The notes under the pieces are model-generated. The model saw only the letters and a program-made list of their open reading frames with translations. It had not been told where the DNA came from and did not search any database. From Endocalyx cinctus (lineage: Eukaryota > Ascomycota > Sordariomycetes > Amphisphaeriales > Apiosporaceae), in assembly GCA_001600455.1 (NCBI GenBank), contig BCKC01000001.1:1142441-1206440 (forward strand): DNA of 64,000 nucleotides. The letters are read 5' to 3'. Positions 38,501 to 49,484 of the stretch are shown one piece after another. The position numbers and the translations under genes were made by a program. Within the stretch, counting starts at the first letter, position 1. Every line of letters begins with the position of its first letter.

Positions 38501-40885
38501 GACAGGTCGAAAAGAGCAAGCAATAGATATAGAACGAATGCAACCCTGCGTCATCAATAAGGAAGCGATAGTAACCCATTAGGTTAAAGCAATCCTTCGT
38601 TGTTGTACAATTCTATCATTCAGTGCATCAAGGCAATGCTGTCTTCTTTTCTAACTGATATACCAATAAGGCAATGGCATATCCATGCCCATCTTGGACC
38701 CTTAATATCTTTTGATCATCATCCGTACGATCATATACGCTTTAGTTCTAATGCTCCCCAGATTTCTGAAAAAGAATAATTTGAAGATCGCGGGGAAGCT
38801 TGTAAGATGTGTCTCACGGCATTCTTATGATTTACCATCTCAAACAACTTGCCACATAGGACGATGATACGAAGGACCTAGAACATCTAATTTATACTTG
38901 GTTCGGCATACTATCGCCCACAGGATCCGGTCGTATAATATTTTATTTATTAACACTTTTCAGCTATACGACCAAACGCCGTCCGACGTAGTCGATACTT
39001 ACGTAGCTTACTATCTATCATTTTTGGTACGGTTATCTTTTTTAGGTAAACGGCATAACCTGCAATCGTAGATATTCTAAATGACTCCATCGTCTATTGT
39101 ATATCTTACATCGTGCCAAGATCTCCTACAAGGACTAGACAGTTCAGGGTTGCAGTCGCCAGGGGTGGCACTGTCCATTATTCATCTATGTTACGGCCCT
39201 TTTCTATTGCTAACCGTCCTTCGGCACTCGTCTGTCAACAACCGAACTCTGAGAGGTCTCATTGTTGGAGCCCATCCTTTCAGTCGCAAATTCAAATTTT
39301 CATAGCGCACGAAAAAAAAAAAAAAAAAAGTGTCATCCTGTCGTAGCAGACCGGCCTTCACCTTGACCGTGCGCTACAGCTGAGCCAAATTTGATAGACT
39401 ATTTACTGCCTCATCGACGTAGTAAGACAAACATGCTTGCTGACTTGAGAGATGATTCCTTCTAGATTTATTCTCTTTTCTGCTGTGATAGATCTCCGAA
39501 GAGTCCTCATGATACCAACCCAGACATATTCTTTGCTGGTTCCTTGTGTGGATACTTGTTGTCAGTTGTGGAACTCGTTAAGTAGATTGCCGCTCGAATC
39601 TTTTCCCATTCTGGTTCTTCGTTTACATGACTGAATCCTATCCAATCGTATTTTTAAGCTCGGTACAGGATAACCGATTCATGTCAGTTGTACATTCTCG
39701 TTTGTAGCCTACGTCTCTCCACCCTTGAAATCCTCGCCCTTTCCCTTGCCCTTTCTCTCCATACTATACCCTACTCCCCACAACTCTATCTGCCTCTATC
39801 CTACTTGTACGCCCGTGCCAATATATTTTGTGTGAACAGATGTGATCCGTATAACTACGAGGTTTGATATACTTTTGTTTCTTTTCTTTTTTTTTCTTTT
39901 TTTTTGACTTAGCTTTCCTTCAAATGTACTGCCGGAGAAAGGAGTTGGCCAATATCAAAATTTGACCACCATAACCCCGACTTGTCAGTCCACTCCCCTT
40001 AACGTCTCTCCCGCCGTTGTATATTACCCCTTCAATATAGACGCGCTACTCTATATTGCCTTGCTGCAAATTCTCCAATTGAACTACCACATATTGACGA
40101 CAAAAAACCTTTTTTCACCTGCATGCCAAGGCCGGACACATTACCTGCCCACGCTGGCCAGGACTGAATTCCTGGCCTACGGCATTGCGTTGTTGAGACA
40201 AAATATTTTCTATGCTTCCTTTAGTCCACCGTGCTTCCGAGTACTCTAACGGGTTCCTTGCCTTAAGCCTACCATTATTATTACGAACGTGGACAGGAGG
40301 AGAAAACTGTTGAGTGGTCGGGTCCCGCTCACTGTTACCCTGTGGAACGTGGCAGATCGTATGTATGTCCATCTCTCTCATCTTTCCCTACCCTTGCACG
40401 TCGCTCGTCATGACCCTATCATACCTCGTCCCCACCAGATGCTTCAACTCCGCTCCGTACTAGAAAACCTTGTGCCGTCCTTACACCATCGCGCGCTGAT
40501 CACCGTCTGCTGTTTTGGGATCCCTTATGCTCCTCAATATACATCATGCTCTCATGCTTATTAGTGTTTCCTCGTAGATAGTCTTCGGTCCGCTTAAGCA
40601 CCTCTGTTAAGAAGTGGCCGTACGTTGCCAAGCCTGGGATATGATATAGCTCTCAATTCGAGAAGCATATAGCTTCAAGGCATCTCGCACCTCGCCTAAG
40701 TTGCTTGGGTTCCTGTAATTTAGACGCATTACGCTTCACCCAACTGCTTGCACATTCGTTCGAAGTCGTACGTCTTTCATGATATTATTCTTGCGGAGAA
40801 GCTTTCTGTGTTAATATTTTTCAACAAAGTCGTCTTTCTCTTAAGGTGTCGTCGTCCACCAGCCGCAACCACGGATTACTTCAAT
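29567..40885. other. 11-kb gene desert, AT-rich; right end is the xlnR upstream region
   Basis: No intact multi-exon gene was recognised. Several short protein-like frames lie in patches of higher GC: 33781-34089 (+), 34007-34354 (-), 35156-35353 (+), 36242-36499 (-) and 36862-37071 (-). None has a convincing start, splice partner or motif. Simple repeats include GA/G tracts at 32288-32343, an AAAAG-type tract near 33162-33190, and TTTTCTCG repeats at about 35632-35660. The last kilobase is pyrimidine-rich and likely leader or promoter of xlnR. Confidence 0.5.
32288..32343. repeat. GA microsatellite followed by poly-G
   Basis: A (GA)n/(GGGA) tract runs directly into an uninterrupted G run of about 19 nt on the plus strand. 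Purely simple sequence in non-coding DNA. Confidence 0.9.
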
Positions 40886-43800
40886 ATGCTTTCGAATCCA
40901 CTCCAACGGTTTTCACCGTATCATACAATACCAAATAACACATTACTCGCTACTTCCCATGTTCCTGGAAATCAATATCACACGGGTGGTTTAGATGCGT
41001 TCGGCCACGGATCCCAGTATGCTCTCCAGCATCTCCAACAGCACGTGGGGGTACACGCTCCTCACTTAGCCAGGGCACCGCAACCAAAGCACCGACAACA
41101 CCCTTATGGCGGACCCGCCAACAGGAGCGCTGCGGCAGCGGGTCCCATTAGAAGGAGGATAAGCAGAGCTTGCGACCAATGCAATCAACTGAGAACCAAG
41201 TGTGATGGACAGCACCCATGCGCACACTGTATAGGTAAGAAGCCACATACCCCCTTCCTTAACTACGTCACGACAAACGCCAACGGCTCAACTAATATCG
41301 TTCAGAATTCGGGCTTGGCTGCGAGTATATTCGAGAGAGGAAAAAGCGCGGGAAGGCATCGCGGAAAGACCTCGCCCAACAAGCAGCTGCCCAGGCGGCC
41401 GCTGCGGCTGCCTCCCAGAGCGGCCAGAAATCGCCGAGGGACAACGATGAGATGGGGTCGACTACAGATCAGCGCACGGATAACCCATCGTCTTCAAAAG
41501 GGGAGCAGCAACAGAGCTCGTCTGCTGATAAGCTCATGAGCGAGATCAACGAAGACGCGATGGAGCGAAGCCAGAGGACCGGTAGCCTCGACAGCTTAGC
41601 AGACTTGAGTTCACAGCAGGCCCATCTGTCGACGGGACATGGGGATCACCTCGACAGCCCTACCTCGTTAGATTTGAACGGATACGGCAACGTCCAGACG
41701 CCGTACGACAGACAAAGCATGAGCCATATGATGGGCGCCCACGCCTCCTACGGCACTGGCCAGAACAGTCTTTCCAGCTACCCTGACATCCCGTACGCTC
41801 TGCAAACGCAGAGCCCGACCAACTACGCGACGAACCCTTCTGCGGCATTCCGCATAGAGACAAGCCCTCTCAGCGCATACCCTATGGGCGGTGATACCAC
41901 ATCTCCACCGTGGATGTCTATGTCTTCACCACCACCTCAATACCAATCCCATATTCCTCAAAACAACTATCACCAACAACTACGATACCCCGTCCTCGAC
42001 CCTCTTATCCCCCATCTCGGTAACATCATACCCGTCTCGCTTGCGTGTGACTTGGTAGACCTCTACTTCGCCAGCTCCTCGTCCGCCCACGCACACCCCA
42101 TGTCCCCATACGTCCTCGGGTTCGTCTTCCGCAAGCGATCCTTCCTCCACCCCAGCAAGCCGCGACAGTGCCAGCCCGCTCTCCTGGCTAGCATGCTGTG
42201 GGTAGCCGCCCAAACGAGCGACGCCCCATACCTGACCGGAGTACCGTCCGCGCGGGGCAAGATCTGCCAGAAGCTCCTCGAGCTGACGGTCAACCTGCTC
42301 AAGCCTTTGATCCACACGCCCTCGGGCGAAGACACCTCCCCGGTCTCGAGCCCCGTGATCGAGGGGATCGCCCTGGGCGGCCTCGGCGTCGCCATGCCGG
42401 GAACCATGAGCGTCGAGAGCCACCTGGCGGGCGGCGCGGGCGGAAGCGGCGGCGGCGGCGTCAACGGCGAGTCGGGGGCTTTTGGCGCCGCCGGGACCCT
42501 CGACGACGTCGTCACGTACATCCACCTCGCGACGGTGGTCTCCGCCAGCGAGTACAAGGGCGCCAGCCTGCGCTGGTGGAACGCCGCTTGGTCGCTCGCG
42601 AGGGAGCTCAAGCTCGGGCGGGAGCTGCCCCTCCACAGCGTCAACTCGACCTCTCAGGGAGGCGGCGACGGGGTTATGGGGACGGACGGGGGAGCCGACG
42701 CCGACGGCGAGGCTGACGATGACCTCGATAACGACCTCGGCGGAAGCGGAGGCGTCGTCGGCGAGGAGGAGCGCGAGGAGAGGAGGCGCATCTGGTGGCT
42801 CACGTACATCGTGGACCGACACCTAGCCCTGTGCTACAACCGACCCCTGTTCCTTCTCGACATCGAGTGCGAGGGTCTGCTGCAGCCCATGGACGACACG
42901 GAATGGCAGAACGGCAACTTCGAGACCTCTTCCTACGGAATCGGTAATAACAACGGCGGCGCGACGGACCCGGCGCTCTCGAAGCAGCATCAGCAAGAAG
43001 CGGACGTTGCGCTCGGACGGCGCGCCCGGGGCCCCAGCTTCGAGTGCAGTGGGCACAGCATCTTCGGGTACTTCCTGCCGCTGATGACGATCCTCGGGGA
43101 GATCGTGGACCTGCACCACGCGCGGAACCACCCGCGGTTCGGGGTCGGGTTCCGGTCCGCGCGGGAGTGGGACGACCAGCAGGCCGAGATCGTCCGGCAT
43201 TTGGAGAGATACGAGCGGAGCCTCAAGAAGTTCGAGCAGCGGCACTTCGACGCCAGCTCGGAGGACAAGAACGAGCAGTCGGTGACGGTCGAGATGCCGG
43301 CCGAGATCGGAAACGGCGGCATGATCGTCGACCAGCAGCAGCAGCAGCACGGCGGTCATCACCAGGGCGGTCTCAGCATGGACTCGCCCTCGGTCCGCTC
43401 CGTCCACACGACGGCCTCGTCCGCCCGGATGACTGAGTCGGACATCCAGACTCGCATCGTCGTCTCGTACGGGACCCACGTCATGCACGTCCTGCATATC
43501 CTCCTCACCGGGAAATGGGACCCTATCAACCTGCTAGACGACAACGATCTGTGGATTTCGTCCCAGGGCTTCATCACCGCCACGGGCCACGCCGTCTCGG
43601 CCGCCGAGGCTATTAGTAATATCCTTGAGTACGACCCGGGACTAGAGTTCATGCCTTTCTTCTTCGGCATTTACTTGCTTCAGGGCTCTTTCCTACTTCT
43701 CCTCATCGCCGATAAGCTTCAGTTGGAGGCTTCGGCTAGCGTCGTGCGCGCTTGCGAAACTATCATTCGCGCTCACGAGGCTTGCGTTGTCACGCTGAAC

Positions 43801-44022
43801 ACTGAATATCAGGTAAGTTTTTTTTTGTTCTTTTGCTCTCTTTATCAATAGCTTTGACTAATATTTATGTGATTACAGCGTAACTTTAGTAAAGTAATGC
43901 GCAGCGCTCTCGCGCAGGTTCGAGGCCGCGTGCCCGAAGACCTGGGCGAGCAGCACCAGCGTCGCCGGGAACTCCTGGCGTTGTACCGATGGACAGGTGA
44001 CGGTACGGGGTTGGCTCTCTGA
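40886..44022 (+). CDS. xlnR: Xylanolytic transcriptional activator XlnR/XLR-1 (999 aa)
   Basis: Master Zn2Cys6 activator of xylanase and, in many species, cellulase genes, responding to xylose. Exons are 40886-41234, 41306-43812 and 43879-44022, total 3000 nt. It begins [13 protein letters not shown], the conserved XlnR start, and has the His/Gln-rich segment [12 protein letters not shown]. The zinc cluster (Cys 96, 99, 106, 112, 115, 122; [20 protein letters not shown]) is split by intron 1 before [17 protein letters not shown]. The fungal_trans region includes [20 protein letters not shown]. The conserved C-terminal regulatory block ([40 protein letters not shown]) is intact, and the tail ends [12 protein letters not shown]. 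Gly- and Asp-rich insertions lie near residues 490-505 and 568-606. Intron 2 falls just before the last 47 residues. Confidence 0.97.
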
Positions 44023-45029
44023 ATTTTTTTATTGTCCTACTCCGTTTAATTATCAATACTTATAAGTGTGGGTTTCTGAAATTTATTAACGGCGAAATAC
44101 ATGGTGGTAGTCTGGTTTTTTTTGTTGTCCTGTGTGGCTTCTTTGCTCCTTGTCCTAGCGTTGGCGATGCTTAATTTTCCCCTATTTTTCTCGCAGCTAC
44201 AGTTCACTTTAAAAAGAAAAAAGTTTTATAACGGAAAGGATATTGGAATCTATATAAATCTCTTTAATTTGTTTTTTTCAGATATATATTTTCTTATTGT
44301 CTCTCCTCTTTCTGTTTTCTTTCCCATCTCGACCTGTTGATGTGTAGGAGATAGGGGTTGTCTGAGTATGTATGAATGTCTGGATGTGTACGTTGATGAG
44401 TGCTTGTCGTTTATGAGATATTACGGATATAAGTTTACCTATACATAAAGGATAATGGGATACGAAAAATGGCTTAAAAATATGCGTAGACTGGCACCAA
44501 AATTGGGTGATTTGCTAGTTCTCTGTGAAATGATCAAATTCTCCGAACTGGCATATCCTTCTTATTACATGTGATAAATTCGACGACTGCGCTACTTTCT
44601 TGTCCCTGTTAAAAGTATACACTGCATATTTCTGTACTCGGTGTCTCACCAGCACCTCTAATATAATTGGCTTAAACTGAGGGCCGCCGTATTTCCTATA
44701 CAAGCCTGTGCAGGATGAAGGGTCTAAAAAGTTCATCCGTAAGGATAGTTTCTTACCTGACTCATAGCTTAGGATATTCTACTTGCGTTAGTCTGACCAT
44801 GGCAAGATTGTCGAATAAAAGTCGGGAAGAAATGGTTTGGAGGTCAGCTGAAGATTTTGTATTTAGTTGCCTACCCTCGCCTACCTTGGACTCGGGTAAC
44901 CTATACACATCAAGAATACTACAATTGAGCTTTTAACCCAACCATAAATAGTTACAGTAGGAAGAAATACAAACAAAAACATATATACCTACTTTTCACT
45001 TTCATCGCCAGATCTCCAATTCTCCAATC
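44023..45029. other. Intergenic, downstream of xlnR
   Basis: T-rich 3' region of xlnR and the promoter of the small membrane protein gene at 45030. The frame at 44101-44340 is low-complexity hydrophobic translation of T-rich DNA. No gene recognised. Confidence 0.5.
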
Positions 45030-45497
45030 ATGACCTTCCTAGGATTAACCCCCCTATCCATCGCCCGCGGCCTCGCCATCTCCAGCACCCTACTAGGCGT
45101 CGTCTTCGGCTCGCGAGCGATCCTCAAGCCGGAGGAGTACGCCCAGCAGTTCGGGTTCCAGCCGGGCTCGCACGTCGCCAAGACGGCCGCCGCCAACCCG
45201 TTCATACCGATCGCCGGCGGCCGCGCCATGACCCTGTCCCTGGCGATCTGGGTGACGACTTTAGGTCTGAGGAGCGACCGGATCACCGGCGCCATCGTCC
45301 TCACGGGCTTGCTGACCGTCGTCGTGGACGGCGCTTCGCTGATCATGTACGCCGATTCTAGCGTCGCCGCGTTGGCGGACGGAGAGGAGAAGGCAGAGGC
45401 CGTCGAGAAGACGAAGAAGAAGGCTTACCAACACTGGGGCTTTGCCCCGGTTTTCGTCGCGCTGGGTTCGTACTTGCTGTTTGCGGGCGAGAGCTGA
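45030..45497 (+). CDS. Small integral membrane protein, DUF4267-like (155 aa)
   Basis: Single-exon gene. Four hydrophobic stretches suggest a four-helix membrane protein: about residues 8-28 (LSIARGLAISSTLLGVVFG), 60-80 (IAGGRAMTLSLAIWVTTLGL), 85-105 (TGAIVLTGLLTVVVDGASLI) and 135-152 (GFAPVFVALGSYLLF). A Lys/Glu-rich loop precedes the last. The loop AGGRAMTLSLAIW and the short length are like DUF4267 proteins of ascomycetes, whose function is unknown. The coding GC is very high compared with flanks. Family assignment is from remembered pattern only; being a real gene is well supported by codon composition. Confidence 0.8.
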   Translation: MTFLGLTPLSIARGLAISSTLLGVVFGSRAILKPEEYAQQFGFQPGSHVAKTAAANPFIPIAGGRAMTLSLAIWVTTLGLRSDRITGAIVLTGLLTVVVDGASLIMYADSSVAALADGEEKAEAVEKTKKKAYQHWGFAPVFVALGSYLLFAGES

Positions 45498-46067
45498 ATG
45501 AGATGGGGGAGCGAATAACGGGATATGACAAAATTATTTATTTTATATCTCGATAACTAGGAGGGTCGTTTTACGGATGATGCGTATTGGGAGATACGAC
45601 CTCTTGTGAACAAAATCTCAGGAGCGTCCAATGTTGTATTATTGTCACGATAGCTACGAATATCTCTACTATATTAAAAATTAGCCTTCACAGAGTTTTC
45701 TGTCCCAGCCATGAGAATATCCTGGCTAGTATAAGAAGAAGCTTAACAGGAGATCTCAGATTAAGAAATAGATACTCAGATACTGTACTTGTAGCTCCTA
45801 CGTATTCATAGTGGGGCCTGTAGGTTAGATGCAGTAGCTGAGTAGCTCTCTAGTTAAAACCCTGGAACTCCCTGTAGAGTACCTGGCTAATCAGTCACAC
45901 AGACTGAGGGGTAAATTTTGGTAAAGCTATCTCTTCACAGGGCCACATCCACCGTCGACGAGGTGCATTAAAATCTATTCTATTCTTGAATCTGAAGAAA
46001 ATTTCTCTGTTAAATATCAGAGGGAAGCATTCAATCACACATAAGAAGAGAACGTACGAACAACAAC
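45498..46067. other. Intergenic, promoter of the DcpS gene
   Basis: AT-rich. The open frame at 45587-45811 is not gene-like. No regulatory motif stands out. Confidence 0.5.
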
Positions 46068-47173
46068 ATGGCAACAGACGAAGCTAAACGGCGCGTTGAG
46101 GCTCTCATCCCGAAGTTTCAATTCGAGCGTGTGCTGAATCAAGGTATGGCAGGGTAACGGCTCTTCTCATTGTTAGTCTTCCCGACCTACGGCGACCTAT
46201 GTATCCACCATTCTTTGAAAAAAAAATATTTCTAGCTTTTAAATAGAACAAATGCTAAAATGTTACTTGAATCAACGTAGATGAGGGTGGACGGCGCATC
46301 AACCTATACGGGACGGTAGAATCGCAACCGGCCTTGCTCGTCTTAGAGCGAGCTCCCTTTCCCGACGCCCACGAATACCTCTCCGTCCTACCCGCGAATC
46401 TTCGTAGTATCACGAACCTAGGAAACAACGACATCTACTCGTGGTTCCTGGGTTCGGGCGGACCCATAATCGAAAACGACGATAAAGATAAATTCGCCGA
46501 TTTCAAGATCTCGTTAATATGGCCCTGCACGGATAAACACATCAAGAAGCACAGCAAGCAAGGCTACCGGTTCGTGACCGAGACGCCCGAGATTTATCGG
46601 GAGCGGGTACGTCCTTTTATGCAGCTCAACCGAGAGGAGGGCCGGCTGAACTGGGTCTACAACATCATCGAGGGGCGCAAAGAGGTAGAGGACGTGATAT
46701 ACAGAACGCCGCTAGGCAGGGATGGGGACGAGGGGTTCCTGATGCTGCCGAATCTCCACTGGGATCGGAAGACGATCGAGGCTCTGCATCTGCTGGGTAT
46801 CGTGGAACGACGCGATATATGGAGCTTGCGCGATCTAAAGAAGAAACATATCCCCTGGCTCAAGCATATGAAAGCAAAGCTGATCGACGCCACCATCGAG
46901 ACTTATCCCCAAATCGAAGCGGATCAACTCAAACTCTTCTGCCACTACCAGCCCACATACTATCATTTTCACATCCATGTTGTTCACGTCATGTTAGACG
47001 CAACCGCCACCCAATCAATAGGTAAAGCCGTAGGTATGGACAGCATTATCGAACAGCTTCAGTCAATGGAGGGAGACGATGAGACGGGTATGGATAGCAT
47101 CACCATGAGCTACACGATAGGAGAGGCATCAGACTTATGGGTGGATATATTCGAGCCACTGAAAAAAACCTAA
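46068..47173 (+). CDS. Scavenger mRNA-decapping enzyme DcpS (HIT family, 322 aa)
   Basis: Hydrolyses the m7G cap dinucleotide or short capped fragments left after 3'-to-5' mRNA decay, releasing m7GMP. Exons are 46068-46143 and 46281-47173 (137-nt intron, donor GTATGG, acceptor TAG). Seen: an N-terminal domain with INLYGTVESQPALLVLERAPF and YSWFLGSG, and a hinge. The C-terminal HIT domain has LPNLHWDRKT (cap-contact segment). The histidine triad YHFHIHVVHV has His at 254, 256 and 258; the middle one would be the nucleophile. Length matches fungal and animal DcpS. Its stop codon TAA (47171-47173) overlaps that of the opposing GILT-like gene. Confidence 0.93.
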
Positions 47174-48091
47174 GAACTTCGGAAAAGCTTCTCTACCGCA
47201 ATAACAAGATCGTTAACTCCTGCCCCGTTTGAGCACTCCGTCCACTGTCCGCCATCTCTTATACAGTAGATCTCGTTATTTAACCGAACCGTGCAGCTCT
47301 TTTTAACTCCAGCCTTTTGAAGAAGAACGGTGTCAGTAAGGGGTGAACTAGGGGTGGTTTAAAGGGGTAGGGGAAATTAGACGATGCAAAGTAACATCAC
47401 TTAACATAAAAAAAAGAAATCAAAATAAACTTACAGTCGCAGTTCTTTGAACACTAGATCTGAGCATGCCCATACCAAAAGCACCGTCATCCCTGGTACT
47501 GCACTCGTTGAGCTGATCGAAGTCGATGGCATGTTCCAAAGCGCAATCTTCTATCAGCTCCCGCTGGGGTATATGCTGGAAATCCCTCTCCAGGCACATG
47601 GTAAAGCCCAGCCAGATCTTGGGATCGGGATACAGGGTTTGCGCGCAAAGCTCGATGATGTTACCGAGGCATTCGGCGGGGCCGTGCTTGCAGTCTACGC
47701 CGTCGTTCTCGGTCGGGGTACCGATATACGACAGGGTGAAGTTGACTTTCTCGTAAACGCGCATCATCGCCGGCAGGACCAAGTCCTTGAGGCAAGCTTT
47801 GGCGTCGGGGCACTTGCTCATGATATGCGCTTCGAGAGGGACAAGCTCTCCCGCGGTCGTCGCATCGTATTCGGTTAAATCGGATATCGGTGCGCTCGAT
47901 TTCTCCGTCGAGGAAAATGGACTGTTTGTCGTGACTATAGAGCCGGCGTAGAATGATACGGGTCGGATGTAGTAGAGGCAGAGAGCTATGCTCGCGAGCG
48001 TAATTATGAGTATCGGTCGATGTCGGCGACGGGTCCGATTTCGCGAGGATCTTCTTTCGTCCATTATGGGCAGACTTATTTTGGCGGCCAT
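47170..48091 (-). CDS. GILT-like thiol reductase family protein, type II membrane-anchored (266 aa)
   Basis: Exons are 47435-48091 and 47170-47313 (801 nt). A basic N-terminus (RNRTRRRHR) and a hydrophobic segment at about 26-43 predict a signal anchor. The GILT signature CQHGX2ECX2NX4C is perfectly matched as CKHGPAECLGNIIELC (134-149). The expected CXXC active site reads C94-P-D-A, followed by C100, so the second catalytic cysteine is missing. If GILT-like fold is retained, classic dithiol chemistry is doubtful. The C-terminal exon supplies KKSCTVRLNNEIYCIRDGG and GVNDLVIAVEKL. The intron acceptor is AAAAG, not YAG. The gene converges on DcpS with a 4-nt overlap. Confidence 0.85.
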
Positions 48092-49484
48092 TTTTACTAA
48101 TTCCTTTCTTATCGTTGAATATTATATTGGTGTAACAATTACGTAGCTTGAGTGCGTGTGTATGAATGTCAAGCAGTTCATTAATAGCCCAAGGGGTAAG
48201 GTATAACAGTACTTCTCAACACCGGAACAGTATTCTATAAAAAGCAGGATATCAAAAAAAAAAAAAAAAAAAAAAAAAAGGTACATATACAAGCTTAGTA
48301 AATACGAAGAGCGATAATGTAAGGAGGATATGATTTACTGAAAGTGATGATGAACCAAAAACTAACTTCGATGGGGATTTGTGACGATAACGAAGGCCTT
48401 ACTAAATGTTTATGCGGCCTTAATGATAAAACAAGGTAGGCAGCTAAGGCTGCTAATCTGCTAATCTAGACCTCCAGACCCCTATGATCTACACTAATCC
48501 CAGACTGCCCTATTATGCTGTCAACAGTCACGTTCCCTTTCTCACATGTCGTGATGATCGTGATGGTGCATAAGGTTGGATGTTTGCATATTTTATGGGG
48601 TTATTCGATCTACCTTCTCTTTCAATCAATATGAATCAGAAGAGAACCCCTAAACCCTGACTTTTCATGGTGGCTGGGTGGCTATACCTATAGGCTATAC
48701 CTATAATAACTGCTATACAGTACCTGCTTTACCTACTATACCTGCTATATCTGCTGACAGCTATACTAGCTCGGACACTGTAACCCACTGCATTTTACCT
48801 ATTAATTGGTCCATAAACCTCGTATAACCAGCTACATATGCCATCCTCTAATATAGAAGTATTCCAACCTTCCTAATATGTTGTCGATATGACTACTATT
48901 TACTGGCTGAGGTGATGAGGTACTAGGCCGCTACCTAAGTAGCGGATTCATACATTATTGTCGATATTAATATATTATGTATTTAATTTATTTCTAGTTT
49001 TATCTCGTTACCTTCTAAGTAGTACGTGTGTCTTGTACTCAGCAGATCTACGTACTAACTATCCCCTGCGAGTCGTTATTGCAACGTTTCGATCAGCTCA
49101 ACCAGGGTTTCGGTAGTTCGTCCAACATCTTGATAGATACCTCTGATCATTCCTTTTCCGTATTTATACACTGCCTTTTAAGGTCTTGTATGAATCCCTA
49201 TATACCTTTTTTCCCTCTTTCTCTCTCTCTGAGTCTATAGTTATCGGTCCCTTACTTATTTAGATGCTAAACATATAATATCCTTTTTAAGACATAGATA
49301 AACTCACGTTCTCCTCGGGGTGGGGTTTCTCTCTATCTTTTACAACCAAAATTATATTTGATTTCTATTAAATCTTGAACCTCGTTTACTGCCCATAATA
49401 TTTCATAGTCCCGAGACCTAATAATATTCTAATATCGAAGCTACTCCGTAAGCTACAGCTTGTGTCACCTTCAACGCCCCCAAA
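48092..49484. other. Intergenic between GILT-like and hexokinase-like genes
   Basis: Divergent promoter region. A 26-nt poly-A lies at about 48254-48279. A degenerate repeat of TACCTGCTATA-like units spans about 48680-48770. The stretch before 49485 is pyrimidine-rich. No gene seen. Confidence 0.5.

Noticed and set aside
39776..40435. Two CreA-type (SYGGRG) hexamers upstream of xlnR (39776-39781 and 40430-40435, minus strand)
   Set aside because: The degenerate hexamer is expected several times per kilobase by chance, and the two sites are far apart rather than paired.
41980..43497. Several long antisense and shifted frames (up to 280 codons) within xlnR exon 2
   Set aside because: High GC removes stops in all frames; the plus-strand XlnR frame is conserved end to end.
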